Assembly (NCBI GenBank): GCA_031290295.1
Contig: JAITNT010000194.1
Coordinates: 1-5,277 of the forward strand
DNA length: 5,277 nucleotides
Source: Clostridiales bacterium
GTDB lineage: Bacteria > Bacillota > Clostridia > Christensenellales > DUVY01
Reading direction: 5' to 3'
The translations under genes were made by a program, and so were the position numbers. Shown one piece after another: positions 1 to 5,277 of this stretch (positions within the stretch are counted from its first letter, which is position 1; every line of letters starts with the position of its first letter). The notes beneath the pieces were generated by a model that was not told the DNA's origin, made no database searches, and was given only the letters and a program-made list of their open reading frames with translations.

Positions 1-39
1 TGACAATGGCTGTTTTATTTGTATGGGGTACCGGTGGCG

Positions 40-131
40 CTTTTGAAGTCCGACTGAATGCGCTTCGTGCGAGTTGAGCGGTCGTAAGACCTGCGAGCGC
101 GGCGCATTCGCGTTTGGTCGACTTTCAAGAG
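40..131 (+). repeat. Long imperfect inverted repeat; putative structured RNA leader before rbfA
   Basis: The sequence can fold into one long hairpin. Hand pairing gives 40-47 with 124-131 (one G-U), 48-50 with 120-122, 52-54 with 117-119, the perfect 8-bp arm GAATGCGC/GCGCATTC (56-63 with 102-109), 66-70 with 97-101 (one G-U), and 78-83 with 88-94 around a T bulge at 92. The loop is GTAA (84-87), a GNRA tetraloop. That is about 33 pairs over 92 nt, with small bulges and an asymmetric internal loop at 110-116. No T-tract follows the 3' arm, so it does not look like an intrinsic terminator. It ends about 12 nt before the rbfA Shine-Dalgarno sequence. It could be a cis-regulatory leader, an RNA processing site, a small RNA, or a dispersed palindromic repeat inserted ahead of rbfA. 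I do not recognise a known RNA family. The pairing is seen; the function is not known. Confidence 0.55.
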
Positions 132-143
132 GTAAAAAAGGAG

Positions 144-149
144 AGGAGG
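144..149 (+). promoter_or_regulatory. Ribosome binding site of rbfA
   Basis: AGGAGG lies inside the purine run GGAGAGGAGG (140-149), 8 nt before the GTG at 158. This decides the rbfA start: the frame stays open further upstream to a TTG at 74, but that codon has no comparable site, and the extra 28 residues do not resemble RbfA. Confidence 0.85.
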
Positions 150-157
150 ACGCGTTA

Positions 158-508
158 GTGTCAGCTATAAGAACCGAAAGAATTAACGGTGAAATCATGA
201 AAAATTTGTCGGCGATTATTCCGCGTATAAAGGGCTTGGAGCTTAGCGGCATGGTAAGCGTTATGCGCGTAGATACGGACTCCGACTTAAAGCACGCCAA
301 GGTGTATATAAGCGTTTACGGCGGCACAAATTCCCGGGAGGACGTTGTTGCCGCGCTTAATAATTACAAGGGCGCTATAAAACGCGAGCTGTCCGCGGCA
401 ATGAAATCAGTCAGGAGCTTACCGGACATTCATTTTCTGCCGGACGGCACGCTCGAATACAGCGAGCATATTAATAAAATACTGTCAGATATAAACAAAA
501 AGAGTTGA
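158..508 (+). CDS. rbfA: Ribosome-binding factor A (RbfA)
   Basis: A 116-residue protein, the normal length for RbfA, a KH-fold 30S subunit assembly factor. It binds free 30S particles, helps mature the 5' end of 16S rRNA and matters for growth in the cold. It acts in the cytoplasm. Family signatures are visible in order: an N-terminal segment with RTERINGEI (about residues 5-13), the central strand region with DLKHAKVYISVYG (43-55), then an Arg/Pro/Phe pattern RSLPDIHF (86-93), and a C-terminal helix with HINKIL (104-109). The GTG start is chosen from the strong upstream ribosome binding site and the match to the usual RbfA N-terminus. The gene stands 3 nt before nrnA, the classic rbfA-nrnA-truB-ribF order of Firmicutes. 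In most relatives infB lies directly upstream; here at least 157 nt of non-coding leader comes first. Family assignment is firm; the unusual upstream spacing is an observation. Confidence 0.93.
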   Translation: MSAIRTERINGEIMKNLSAIIPRIKGLELSGMVSVMRVDTDSDLKHAKVYISVYGGTNSREDVVAALNNYKGAIKRELSAAMKSVRSLPDIHFLPDGTLEYSEHINKILSDINKKS

Positions 509-511
509 AGC

Positions 512-1450
512 ATGTTGAACATAAACGCAAAGGTACAAAGAATTGCCGTTTTTTCGCATATACGTCCCGACGGCGATACGTTGGGGTCTATGCTCGGTCT
601 TGCAAATTCGCTTATTTCGGCGGGTAAAACCGTAGAGATGTTTTGCGACGGCGAGATTCCCGATACGTTCTGCATTTTGGCTGGGTGCGAGCTGATTAAC
701 GCAACGGAATTTACGGCTTACGATATGCTTATTTCCGTCGATTGCGCGGATATTTTTCGTCTGGGGAGATACCGTGACGTTTTTCTTGCCCACAAAAAAA
801 CGCTTAATATCGATCATCATATCACTAATACGCGCTTTGCGGTCGAAAACTGCATACGCGCCGCCGCCAGCACCTGCGAGATTGTTTATGCCCTTATCAA
901 GGACGCGGGTTTGCCCGTCGATAAGCGTATCGCGGAGTGCTTGTATTCCGGTATTCTTACGGACACCGGGAATTTTGCCCAGAACAACACTACGAAGGAA
1001 TCGCATATAGCCGCCGCCGAGCTTATCGGGTACGGTCTGGATATCGAATTTCTTTCGGATACGATGCTTTCGCTCACCTCTAAAGAGAAGCTAAAGCTTA
1101 TTGCATACGGCATTTCTTCTATGCGCTTCTACAGCGCGGAAAGGATTTGCCTTATTCTTATACGGCAGGCGGATCTTGACAGGTACGGGCTGAAAAATAC
1201 CGAAACCGACGGTATTATCCGCTACGCGATTAACTGCAAGGGCGTGCTTGTGGGTATTTGCCTTACGGAAAGCGCGCCGGACGTATTCAAGGTTAGTTTA
1301 AGGAGCAAAAGAACGGTTAACATCGCCAACGCCGCCGCGGCGTTCGGCGGAGGCGGTCACAAGCAAGCGGCGGGTTGCGTTCTGAGCGGTCCTGCGGAGG
1401 AGGTTATCGAGCGTATCGTCCGCGCCTCGGAGCTTGAAATTCCTCTATGA
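512..1450 (+). CDS. nrnA: DHH/DHHA1 phosphoesterase, NrnA-type oligoribonuclease / pAp phosphatase
   Basis: A 312-residue cytoplasmic enzyme of the DHH family. NrnA proteins degrade 2-5 nt RNA fragments left by mRNA decay to mononucleotides, and dephosphorylate 3'-phosphoadenosine 5'-phosphate to AMP. Most Firmicutes use NrnA where E. coli uses Orn. All the metal-site motifs are visible: SHIRPDGDTLGS (residues 15-26; H16, D20, D22), DCAD (77-80), DHH (101-103) and GILTDTGNF (147-155; D151). The C-terminal DHHA1 substrate-binding domain carries the glycine-rich GGGGHKQAAG (279-288). Length is typical (about 310-325). The ATG lies 3 nt after the rbfA stop with only a weak Shine-Dalgarno sequence (AAAGAG-like), so translation is probably coupled to rbfA. 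The stop overlaps the truB start as ATGA. Related DHH proteins also degrade pGpG or c-di-AMP products; the short two-domain form and the position beside rbfA favour NrnA. Confidence 0.9.
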   Translation: MLNINAKVQRIAVFSHIRPDGDTLGSMLGLANSLISAGKTVEMFCDGEIPDTFCILAGCELINATEFTAYDMLISVDCADIFRLGRYRDVFLAHKKTLNIDHHITNTRFAVENCIRAAASTCEIVYALIKDAGLPVDKRIAECLYSGILTDTGNFAQNNTTKESHIAAAELIGYGLDIEFLSDTMLSLTSKEKLKLIAYGISSMRFYSAERICLILIRQADLDRYGLKNTETDGIIRYAINCKGVLVGICLTESAPDVFKVSLRSKRTVNIANAAAAFGGGGHKQAAGCVLSGPAEEVIERIVRASELEIPL

Positions 1451-2295
1451 TAGGCTTCATTAACCTATGTAAACCCAAAGGCATATCGTCCGCGCGCGCC
1501 GTTTCCGCGGTTAAGAAAGCGCTCGCGACGTCTTACTGCGGACACATGGGCACGCTTGACCCTATCGCCGACGGGGTGCTTCCGATTGCGGTAGGCAAGG
1601 CGGCAAGGCTGTTCGGTTACCTTACGGAGAACAAGCGTAAAGAATACGTCGCGGAATTTAAGTTCGGTTATCTTACGGATACTCTCGATATAACAGGTGT
1701 GCTTACGGCGGACGGCGGTAAAATCCCGGACGCAAATGAAATTAACGCGGTACTCCGGGAATTTACCGGAGAATTATTACAGCTGCCGCCCGCGTTCAGC
1801 GCCAAAAAGGTAGGGGGCGTGCGCGCTTACACGCTTGCCCGCGCGGGCGAATCGCCCGTTCTTGCCGCGAAAAGCGTTACCGTGTATAGCTTTTTACTCG
1901 AAGCCGCGGTAGACGCGGACACCTTTCGGTTCAGGATAGCTTGCTCGGGCGGCACGTATATACGCAGTCTTGCCCGCGATTTGGGGGCGCGGCTCGGGAC
2001 GTACGCGGTAATGAGCGCGCTTACGCGCGTTTCAACGGGATATTTCCACATTAAGGACAGCATAAGCGTCGGGGATATCGCTCCGGACAAGCTGATAACC
2101 GTAGACGCGGCGGTTAATCTGCCGCGTTATGACGTTCCGGACGTATGGCGGCAACGGTTCGGGTGCGGCGTAAAAATACCCGCCGAATTCGACGGAGAGC
2201 GGTTAATATATTGCGGAAACGAGCTTTACGGGCTAGGCTCGACGCCCGAGGGCAAGCTAATTATGAGCGCGTATTTGAAAGATGAAAACAATTGA
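1447..2295 (+). CDS. truB: tRNA pseudouridine(55) synthase TruB
   Basis: A 282-residue pseudouridine synthase that isomerises U55 in the T-loop of elongator tRNAs, with a tRNA chaperone role known for the family. The TruB motifs are present. Motif I starts NLCKPKGISS (residues 6-15). The catalytic loop GHMGTLDPIADGVLPIAVG (32-50) contains the nucleophile D38. KRKEY (63-67) carries the conserved Tyr. PPAFSAKKVGG (114-124) and CSGGTYIRSLARDLG (166-180) complete the catalytic domain. From about residue 220 onward is a short TruB C-terminal, PUA-like domain, with LYGLG near 260-264. In the catalytic loop the usual GHTGTLD reads GHMGTLD, a mild variation beside an intact Asp. The start ATG is fused to the nrnA stop (ATGA), and no strong ribosome binding site is present (GGAG at 1429-1432 is 14 nt away), so expression probably depends on coupling. 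Confidence 0.95.
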   Translation: MIGFINLCKPKGISSARAVSAVKKALATSYCGHMGTLDPIADGVLPIAVGKAARLFGYLTENKRKEYVAEFKFGYLTDTLDITGVLTADGGKIPDANEINAVLREFTGELLQLPPAFSAKKVGGVRAYTLARAGESPVLAAKSVTVYSFLLEAAVDADTFRFRIACSGGTYIRSLARDLGARLGTYAVMSALTRVSTGYFHIKDSISVGDIAPDKLITVDAAVNLPRYDVPDVWRQRFGCGVKIPAEFDGERLIYCGNELYGLGSTPEGKLIMSAYLKDENN

Positions 2296-3187
2296 TTTCG
2301 GACAAAAAATTAATAATAGGCTGAGGCTTTGTCTGGGGTACTTCGACAGCCTGCACCTCGCGCACCGGGGTATTATCAACGCCGCTATAGCCGACGCCGA
2401 GCATTACGGCGGCGTGTCCGCCGCGCTTACCTACGGCGATAATTTTTTCGGTATTTTAGGGCGCAAGCAAGGACTTGTGTACACGCTCGGGGAACGGATA
2501 GAACTGCTTGCCTCAATTTCACCCGATTACTGCATAGTTAAAAGCTTTGATTCGGATTTTATGAAGCTGTCCCCGACAGAATTTTTCGGGCTGTTTGCGG
2601 ATACTTACGATATCGCCGCGATATACTGCGGAACGGATTTTCGTTTCGGCGCGAACGCCTTAGGCGATGTGTCCTTGCTGCGCGGCTTGTGTGAGGACAG
2701 GGACGTAAAGCTAACCGTTATCGGGGATATCTCGTTAGACGGGGAAAAAATTTCAAGCACGCGCATACGCAAATTAATAGCGGACGGTGCAATTACGCAA
2801 GCAAACGTTATGCTTTCGGACGCGTACAGAATCGGCGGCATTACGGTAAAGGGTCGCGGCGACGGCGGCCGAATGGGCTTCGCCACCGCGAATTTCAAGC
2901 TGCCGCCGGAGAAGCTTTGTCCGCGCTGCGGCGTTTATCTTACGTCAGCGGAGCTTGACGGGCGGCAGTATAAGTCCGTGACTAACGTCGGAAGCAAGCC
3001 CACGTTCGGCGACGGCAATATCGGCGTAGAAACTCACCTTTTGGATTACGCGGGCGGTGAATTATACGGCAGGCGGCTTACGGTAATATTTAGTGATTAT
3101 CTGCGGGATATCAAAAAATTTGACACAATAGACGAATTAAAGCGGCAGTTAAATAAGGATATTGCCGTTAGGAGGGCATATGATTAG
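2282..3187 (+). CDS. ribF: Bifunctional riboflavin kinase / FAD synthetase RibF (divergent)
   Basis: A 301-residue cytoplasmic enzyme that phosphorylates riboflavin to FMN and adenylylates FMN to FAD. The N-terminal nucleotidyltransferase domain (about 14-175) shows GYFDSLHLAH (19-28), GTDFRFGANALGD (117-129) and ISSTRIRKL (157-165). The C-terminal riboflavin kinase domain (about 180-300) shows KGRGDGGRMGFATANF (190-205), GVYL (217-220), TNVGSKPTFG (234-243) and VETHLLDY (249-256) with the likely catalytic E250. Length and domain order are normal. Several usually invariant positions differ: FDG reads FDS, HxGH reads HLAH, and the kinase PTAN reads ATAN. The histidines, Thr202, Asn204 and E250 are kept, so activity is likely but not certain. 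The ATG overlaps the last 14 nt of truB and has no strong Shine-Dalgarno sequence, which suggests coupled translation. Its final bases contain the ribosome binding site and start of the next gene. Confidence 0.9.
   Translation: MKTIDFGQKINNRLRLCLGYFDSLHLAHRGIINAAIADAEHYGGVSAALTYGDNFFGILGRKQGLVYTLGERIELLASISPDYCIVKSFDSDFMKLSPTEFFGLFADTYDIAAIYCGTDFRFGANALGDVSLLRGLCEDRDVKLTVIGDISLDGEKISSTRIRKLIADGAITQANVMLSDAYRIGGITVKGRGDGGRMGFATANFKLPPEKLCPRCGVYLTSAELDGRQYKSVTNVGSKPTFGDGNIGVETHLLDYAGGELYGRRLTVIFSDYLRDIKKFDTIDELKRQLNKDIAVRRAYD
3170..3175 (+). promoter_or_regulatory. Ribosome binding site of the Nfo-like gene
   Basis: AGGAGG lies inside the end of ribF, 4 nt before the ATG at 3180. The close spacing is on the short side but the match is perfect. 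It argues against the in-frame TTG at 3162, which would place the site inside the coding region. Confidence 0.75.
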
Positions 3188-4028
3188 ATTCGGCCCCGCC
3201 GGAAATTCTAAGGGATTTTACGACGCGGGATATAAAGCGACGGTTGACGCCGCCGCGTGGTTGAGCACACTCGGTTTGAACGCTTTTGAGTACTCGTTCG
3301 GACGCGGCGTAAATATAGGCGGAGACACCGCGCGGAAAATAGGCTACGAAATGAAAAAGTACGGTATCGCGATAAGCGTGCACGCGCCGTATTTTATTAA
3401 TTTTGCTAATCCCGACCCGGAAAAAGCGGAGAATTCGTTCGGGTATGTTTTTCAGGCGCTAGAAGCGCTCGACAACCTCGGCGGAACCCGCTGCGTCGTT
3501 CATACCGCGACGACGGGAGGACGCCCCAGAGGGGAGGCGATAGCGCTCGCCGCACAAAGGCTCGAGGGGCTTGCCGCGCGCATTGCGGACGGCAAATATA
3601 ACGGCTCGGTTATTTGCCTTGAAACTATGGGCAAATTCAGTCAGATAGGTACCGCCGAGGAAATAATCGCTTTTTGCAAAATTTCCGATTGCTTTTATCC
3701 GTGCTTCGATTTCGGACATATCAATTGCTATATGCAGGGCGGCTTGAAAACCGCCGACGGTTACAAGCGCATAATAGATTTGACGGCGCGGGAGCTGGGT
3801 GAAAAGAGGGCGGATAATATGCACATACACTTCTCAAAAATTCAGTATGGTCCCTCGGGAGAAATCCGCCACCTGGATTTGAGCGATACAAAATACGGTC
3901 CGGATTTCGAGCCGCTGGCGCGCGTATTGCAGGATTACAAGCTTAATCCCGTGGTCATATGCGAATCGGCGGAAATTATGGCGGAGGATGCCTTGAGGTT
4001 AAAAAAAATATATACGGAAATCGTTTAA
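3180..4028 (+). CDS. Endonuclease IV-like TIM-barrel protein (AP endonuclease family 2)
   Basis: A 282-residue protein with the layout of endonuclease IV (Nfo), which cuts DNA at abasic sites using three zinc ions. Candidate metal ligands, matched by eye to E. coli Nfo, are H68 (SVHAP), H108 (VVHTA), E148 (CLETM), D177 and H180 (CFDFGHINC), H215 (MHIHFSK), H231 (EIRH) and E262 (ICESA). These match H69, H109, E145, D179, H182, H216, H231 and E261. The Nfo DRH triplet reads IRH, so the D229 equivalent is replaced by I229 and the third zinc site may be incomplete. The product may be an Nfo homologue or a member of the broader xylose-isomerase-like TIM-barrel superfamily with another substrate, so no symbol is assigned. 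No signal peptide or membrane segment is evident. The ATG at 3180 has a strong ribosome binding site and overlaps the ribF stop by 8 nt, so it likely shares the rbfA-ribF transcript. Confidence 0.8.
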   Translation: MIRFGPAGNSKGFYDAGYKATVDAAAWLSTLGLNAFEYSFGRGVNIGGDTARKIGYEMKKYGIAISVHAPYFINFANPDPEKAENSFGYVFQALEALDNLGGTRCVVHTATTGGRPRGEAIALAAQRLEGLAARIADGKYNGSVICLETMGKFSQIGTAEEIIAFCKISDCFYPCFDFGHINCYMQGGLKTADGYKRIIDLTARELGEKRADNMHIHFSKIQYGPSGEIRHLDLSDTKYGPDFEPLARVLQDYKLNPVVICESAEIMAEDALRLKKIYTEIV

Positions 4029-4053
4029 CTTTTTTTAATTTTTATGGTAGAAT
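4025..4053 (+). promoter_or_regulatory. Predicted sigma-A extended -10 promoter for the peptidase gene
   Basis: The -35 candidate is TTAACT (4025-4030, four of six consensus bases). After 17 nt comes TAGAAT (4048-4053, five of six), preceded by TG at 4045-4046, which gives an extended -10 (TGGTAGAAT). The spacer is T- and A-rich. The -35 overlaps the stop codon of the upstream gene. A start site 6-8 nt past the -10 would fall near 4060-4061, only about 2-3 nt before the ATG at 4063. Confidence 0.65.
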
Positions 4054-4062
4054 TAAAACACT

Positions 4063-5112
4063 ATGGATAAAAAATTATTGTTCACCGACGGAATCGACGC
4101 TTGCGTAATTTTGAGTTCGGTCAATCGGCAATATTTTACCGGCTTGGCGACGTCGTTCGGTTGCGCCGTTATCACGGAAAAGGATGATTTTTTTGTAACG
4201 GATTTCCGTTATCAAACGGATGCAAAGGACAAATTACAGGATTTTAATCTATACTTCGTCAATCCCGCGGGGCTGATGCCTAAGATTGCCGAAATTTGCG
4301 CCTCGGTAGGGGCGAGGAAAATCGGCTTTGAAGAAAACCTTGTAACCGTGCAGGACTATCAAGCCTTGAGCGGGGTATTAAAGGACTGTATTCTGGTACC
4401 GTGCGGCGGTATAATCAACTCGATACGCCTGATAAAAACCGAGGACGAGATAGCCAAAATTCAACAGGCGCAAGCGATTACCGAGCGCGCGCTTACCGAA
4501 ACGCTGCGCATAGTGAAGCCTAAGGTTTCGGAGCGCGACGTTAACGCGGAGTTGGTTTATAACATGTACGCCGGCGGCGCGGACGGGCTTGCTTTTGATA
4601 ATATCGTCGCTTTCGGAGCGAACTCGGCTAAGCCGCATTCAAAACCGGGCGACCGCAAATTGGAGAAAGACGACGTAATGCTTTTTGACTTAGGCGTAAG
4701 GTTCAAAGGGTATTGTTCGGACATGTCAAGAACGTTTGCGTTATCCGAGCCTACGCCTAAGCTGCGTTCGATTTATAAGATCGTTCTGGATGCGCAGGAA
4801 TATGCGCTTAAATTTATAAAGGCGGGCATAACCTGCGCGGAGGCTGATTCTTATGCGCGCGAACACATTATCGCGCACGGCTACGGCAAGGATTTCGGGC
4901 ATTCGCTGGGGCACGGCGTGGGGCTGGAGATACATGAAACGCCCAGGCTCGCCGCGGGAAGCGACGTGATTTTGAGAGAAAATATGGTCGTAACGGTAGA
5001 ACCGGGGATATATTTGGAGAGTATAGGCGGCGTGCGTATCGAGGATATGGTTGTAATTAAGAAGGACGGTATCGTCAATCTTACTTCATATAAAAAAGAA
5101 CTGATAATTTAG
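4063..5112 (+). CDS. M24B family metallopeptidase, Xaa-Pro aminopeptidase (PepP/PepQ/YqhT type)
   Basis: A 349-residue cytoplasmic dinuclear-metal peptidase of the M24B family, which cleaves X-Pro bonds at peptide N-termini or in X-Pro dipeptides. The creatinase-like N-terminal domain (about 1-120) includes NRQYFTG (21-27) and TDFRY (46-50). The pita-bread catalytic domain (about 125-349) keeps all five metal ligands: D209 in FDLG, D220 in SDMSRT, H284 in LGHGVGL, E313 in TVEPGIY and E327 in RIEDMV. H191 (KPHSKPG) and H291 (EIHE) are the usual substrate-pocket histidines. Length matches B. subtilis YqhT/PapA, which also sits directly before efp. PepP and PepQ cannot be separated by eye, so no symbol is given. 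The N-terminus is rather short. The frame has a stop (TAA 4054-4056) just upstream, so ATG 4063 is the earliest possible start. No Shine-Dalgarno sequence precedes it, consistent with a leaderless mRNA from the promoter at 4025-4053. Confidence 0.9.
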   Translation: MDKKLLFTDGIDACVILSSVNRQYFTGLATSFGCAVITEKDDFFVTDFRYQTDAKDKLQDFNLYFVNPAGLMPKIAEICASVGARKIGFEENLVTVQDYQALSGVLKDCILVPCGGIINSIRLIKTEDEIAKIQQAQAITERALTETLRIVKPKVSERDVNAELVYNMYAGGADGLAFDNIVAFGANSAKPHSKPGDRKLEKDDVMLFDLGVRFKGYCSDMSRTFALSEPTPKLRSIYKIVLDAQEYALKFIKAGITCAEADSYAREHIIAHGYGKDFGHSLGHGVGLEIHETPRLAAGSDVILRENMVVTVEPGIYLESIGGVRIEDMVVIKKDGIVNLTSYKKELII

Positions 5113-5116
5113 GAGG
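5111..5116 (+). promoter_or_regulatory. Ribosome binding site of efp
   Basis: AGGAGG overlaps the TAG stop (5110-5112) of the peptidase gene and lies 8 nt before the TTG at 5125. It picks that TTG over the in-frame TTG at 5131, which would be 14 nt away. Confidence 0.85.
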
Positions 5117-5124
5117 AAAACATT

Positions 5125-5277
5125 TTGGTTTTGGCGGGAGATTTTAGGAAGGGCGTAACTATCGACATGGACGGTAAGGTTTATATTATCGTCGAATTTC
5201 AACATGTTAAGCCCGGTAAGGGCGCGGCGTTCGTTCGCGCAAAGATAAAAAATGTCATGACGGGACAGGTCGTCGAG
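5125..5277 (+). CDS. efp: Elongation factor P, N-terminal part (runs off the window)
   Basis: The first 51 codons of EF-P, about a quarter of the usual 185 residues; the gene continues past the window end. EF-P binds ribosomes between the P and E sites and relieves stalling at proline runs. The visible part is the KOW-like N-terminal domain with [17 protein letters not shown] (residues 4-20) and [14 protein letters not shown] (25-38). The loop lysine K32 in PGKG matches the position modified in B. subtilis EF-P (Lys32) and E. coli EF-P (Lys34); whether this one is modified cannot be seen. The TTG start is chosen because the ribosome binding site is ideally spaced and the N-terminus matches known EF-P. 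The short gap after the M24B peptidase gene suggests co-transcription. The pairing of an X-Pro peptidase with the polyproline factor is common in Firmicutes. Confidence 0.95.
   Translation, partial: MVLAGDFRKGVTIDMDGKVYIIVEFQHVKPGKGAAFVRAKIKNVMTGQVVE

Noticed and set aside
1..27. Promoter at the left edge (TGACA at 1-5, TATGGG at 22-27)
   Set aside because: The -35 is cut by the window edge, and TATGGG is a poor -10. A promoter for the rbfA operon may lie here but cannot be supported.
40..131. Signal recognition particle RNA, tmRNA or a known riboswitch as the identity of the leader hairpin
   Set aside because: The SRP GGAA-tetraloop/internal-loop core, a tRNA-like tmRNA end and any riboswitch core I know are all absent; only a single long hairpin is visible.
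74..157. N-terminal extension of RbfA from a TTG at 74
   Set aside because: The extra 28 residues overlap the hairpin, do not look like RbfA and have no ribosome binding site. The GTG at 158 has an ideal one.
485..1006. A 173-codon open frame on the minus strand opposite nrnA
   Set aside because: It lies wholly over nrnA, whose motifs are clear. Its product shows no recognisable domain, and long antisense frames are expected under GC-rich codon use.
3162..3179. Upstream TTG start for the Nfo-like protein
   Set aside because: It would put the AGGAGG inside the coding region and add six residues not seen in the family; ATG 3180 fits better.
3459..3830. A 123-codon open frame on the minus strand opposite the Nfo-like gene
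   Set aside because: It is a shadow of a gene with conserved metal-site motifs, with no recognisable domain of its own.
3998..4038. Possible terminator between the Nfo-like gene and the peptidase gene
   Set aside because: A GTTAAA/TTTAAC stem before a run of seven T (4030-4036), or a 9-bp A/T-only pairing, can be drawn. The stem has almost no G-C pairs, a long loop and lies partly in coding sequence. It is too weak to call, and the T-run fits the promoter spacer.

Overview
The window reads as a stretch of bacterial chromosome, most likely from an anaerobic low-GC-lineage Firmicute of the Clostridia type, probably an uncultured gut or rumen lineage. The evidence is the gene order rbfA - nrnA (DHH phosphoesterase) - truB - ribF, an M24B peptidase placed directly before efp, strong AGGAGG ribosome binding sites, and protein motifs closest to Firmicutes families. 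Base composition is fairly balanced with many GCG/CGC codons. No phylogenetic search could be run, so the lineage is an inference. All genes are on the + strand, and no mobile element, CRISPR array, tRNA or rRNA was seen.

Layout. Positions 1-157 are a leader with no convincing gene. It holds a long imperfect inverted repeat (about 40-131) that can fold into one extended, GUAA-capped RNA hairpin ending just before the rbfA ribosome binding site. Positions 158-3187 hold four tightly packed genes: rbfA (GTG start), nrnA, truB and ribF. They are separated by 3 nt or overlap by 4 and 14 nt, which points to one transcript with translational coupling. An endonuclease IV-like TIM-barrel gene (3180-4028) overlaps the end of ribF by 8 nt and has its own strong ribosome binding site. 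A 34-nt AT-rich gap follows with a good extended -10 promoter. It is so close to the next ATG that the M24B aminopeptidase P-like gene (4063-5112) is predicted to start on a leaderless or nearly leaderless mRNA. The window ends inside efp (from TTG 5125), whose ribosome binding site overlaps the peptidase stop codon.

How the genes fit together. RbfA (30S maturation), TruB (tRNA pseudouridine 55) and EF-P (rescue of polyproline-stalled ribosomes) serve translation. NrnA finishes RNA decay and may recycle pAp. RibF makes FMN and FAD. The M24B peptidase probably trims X-Pro peptides. The Nfo-like protein is a probable metal-dependent TIM-barrel enzyme that may or may not be a DNA-repair nuclease, because one metal ligand appears replaced.

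This is mainly a housekeeping region with no clear sign of a new multi-gene system. The points most worth a second look are the structured leader before rbfA, the apparently leaderless peptidase transcript, the altered motifs in RibF and the altered metal site in the Nfo-like protein.
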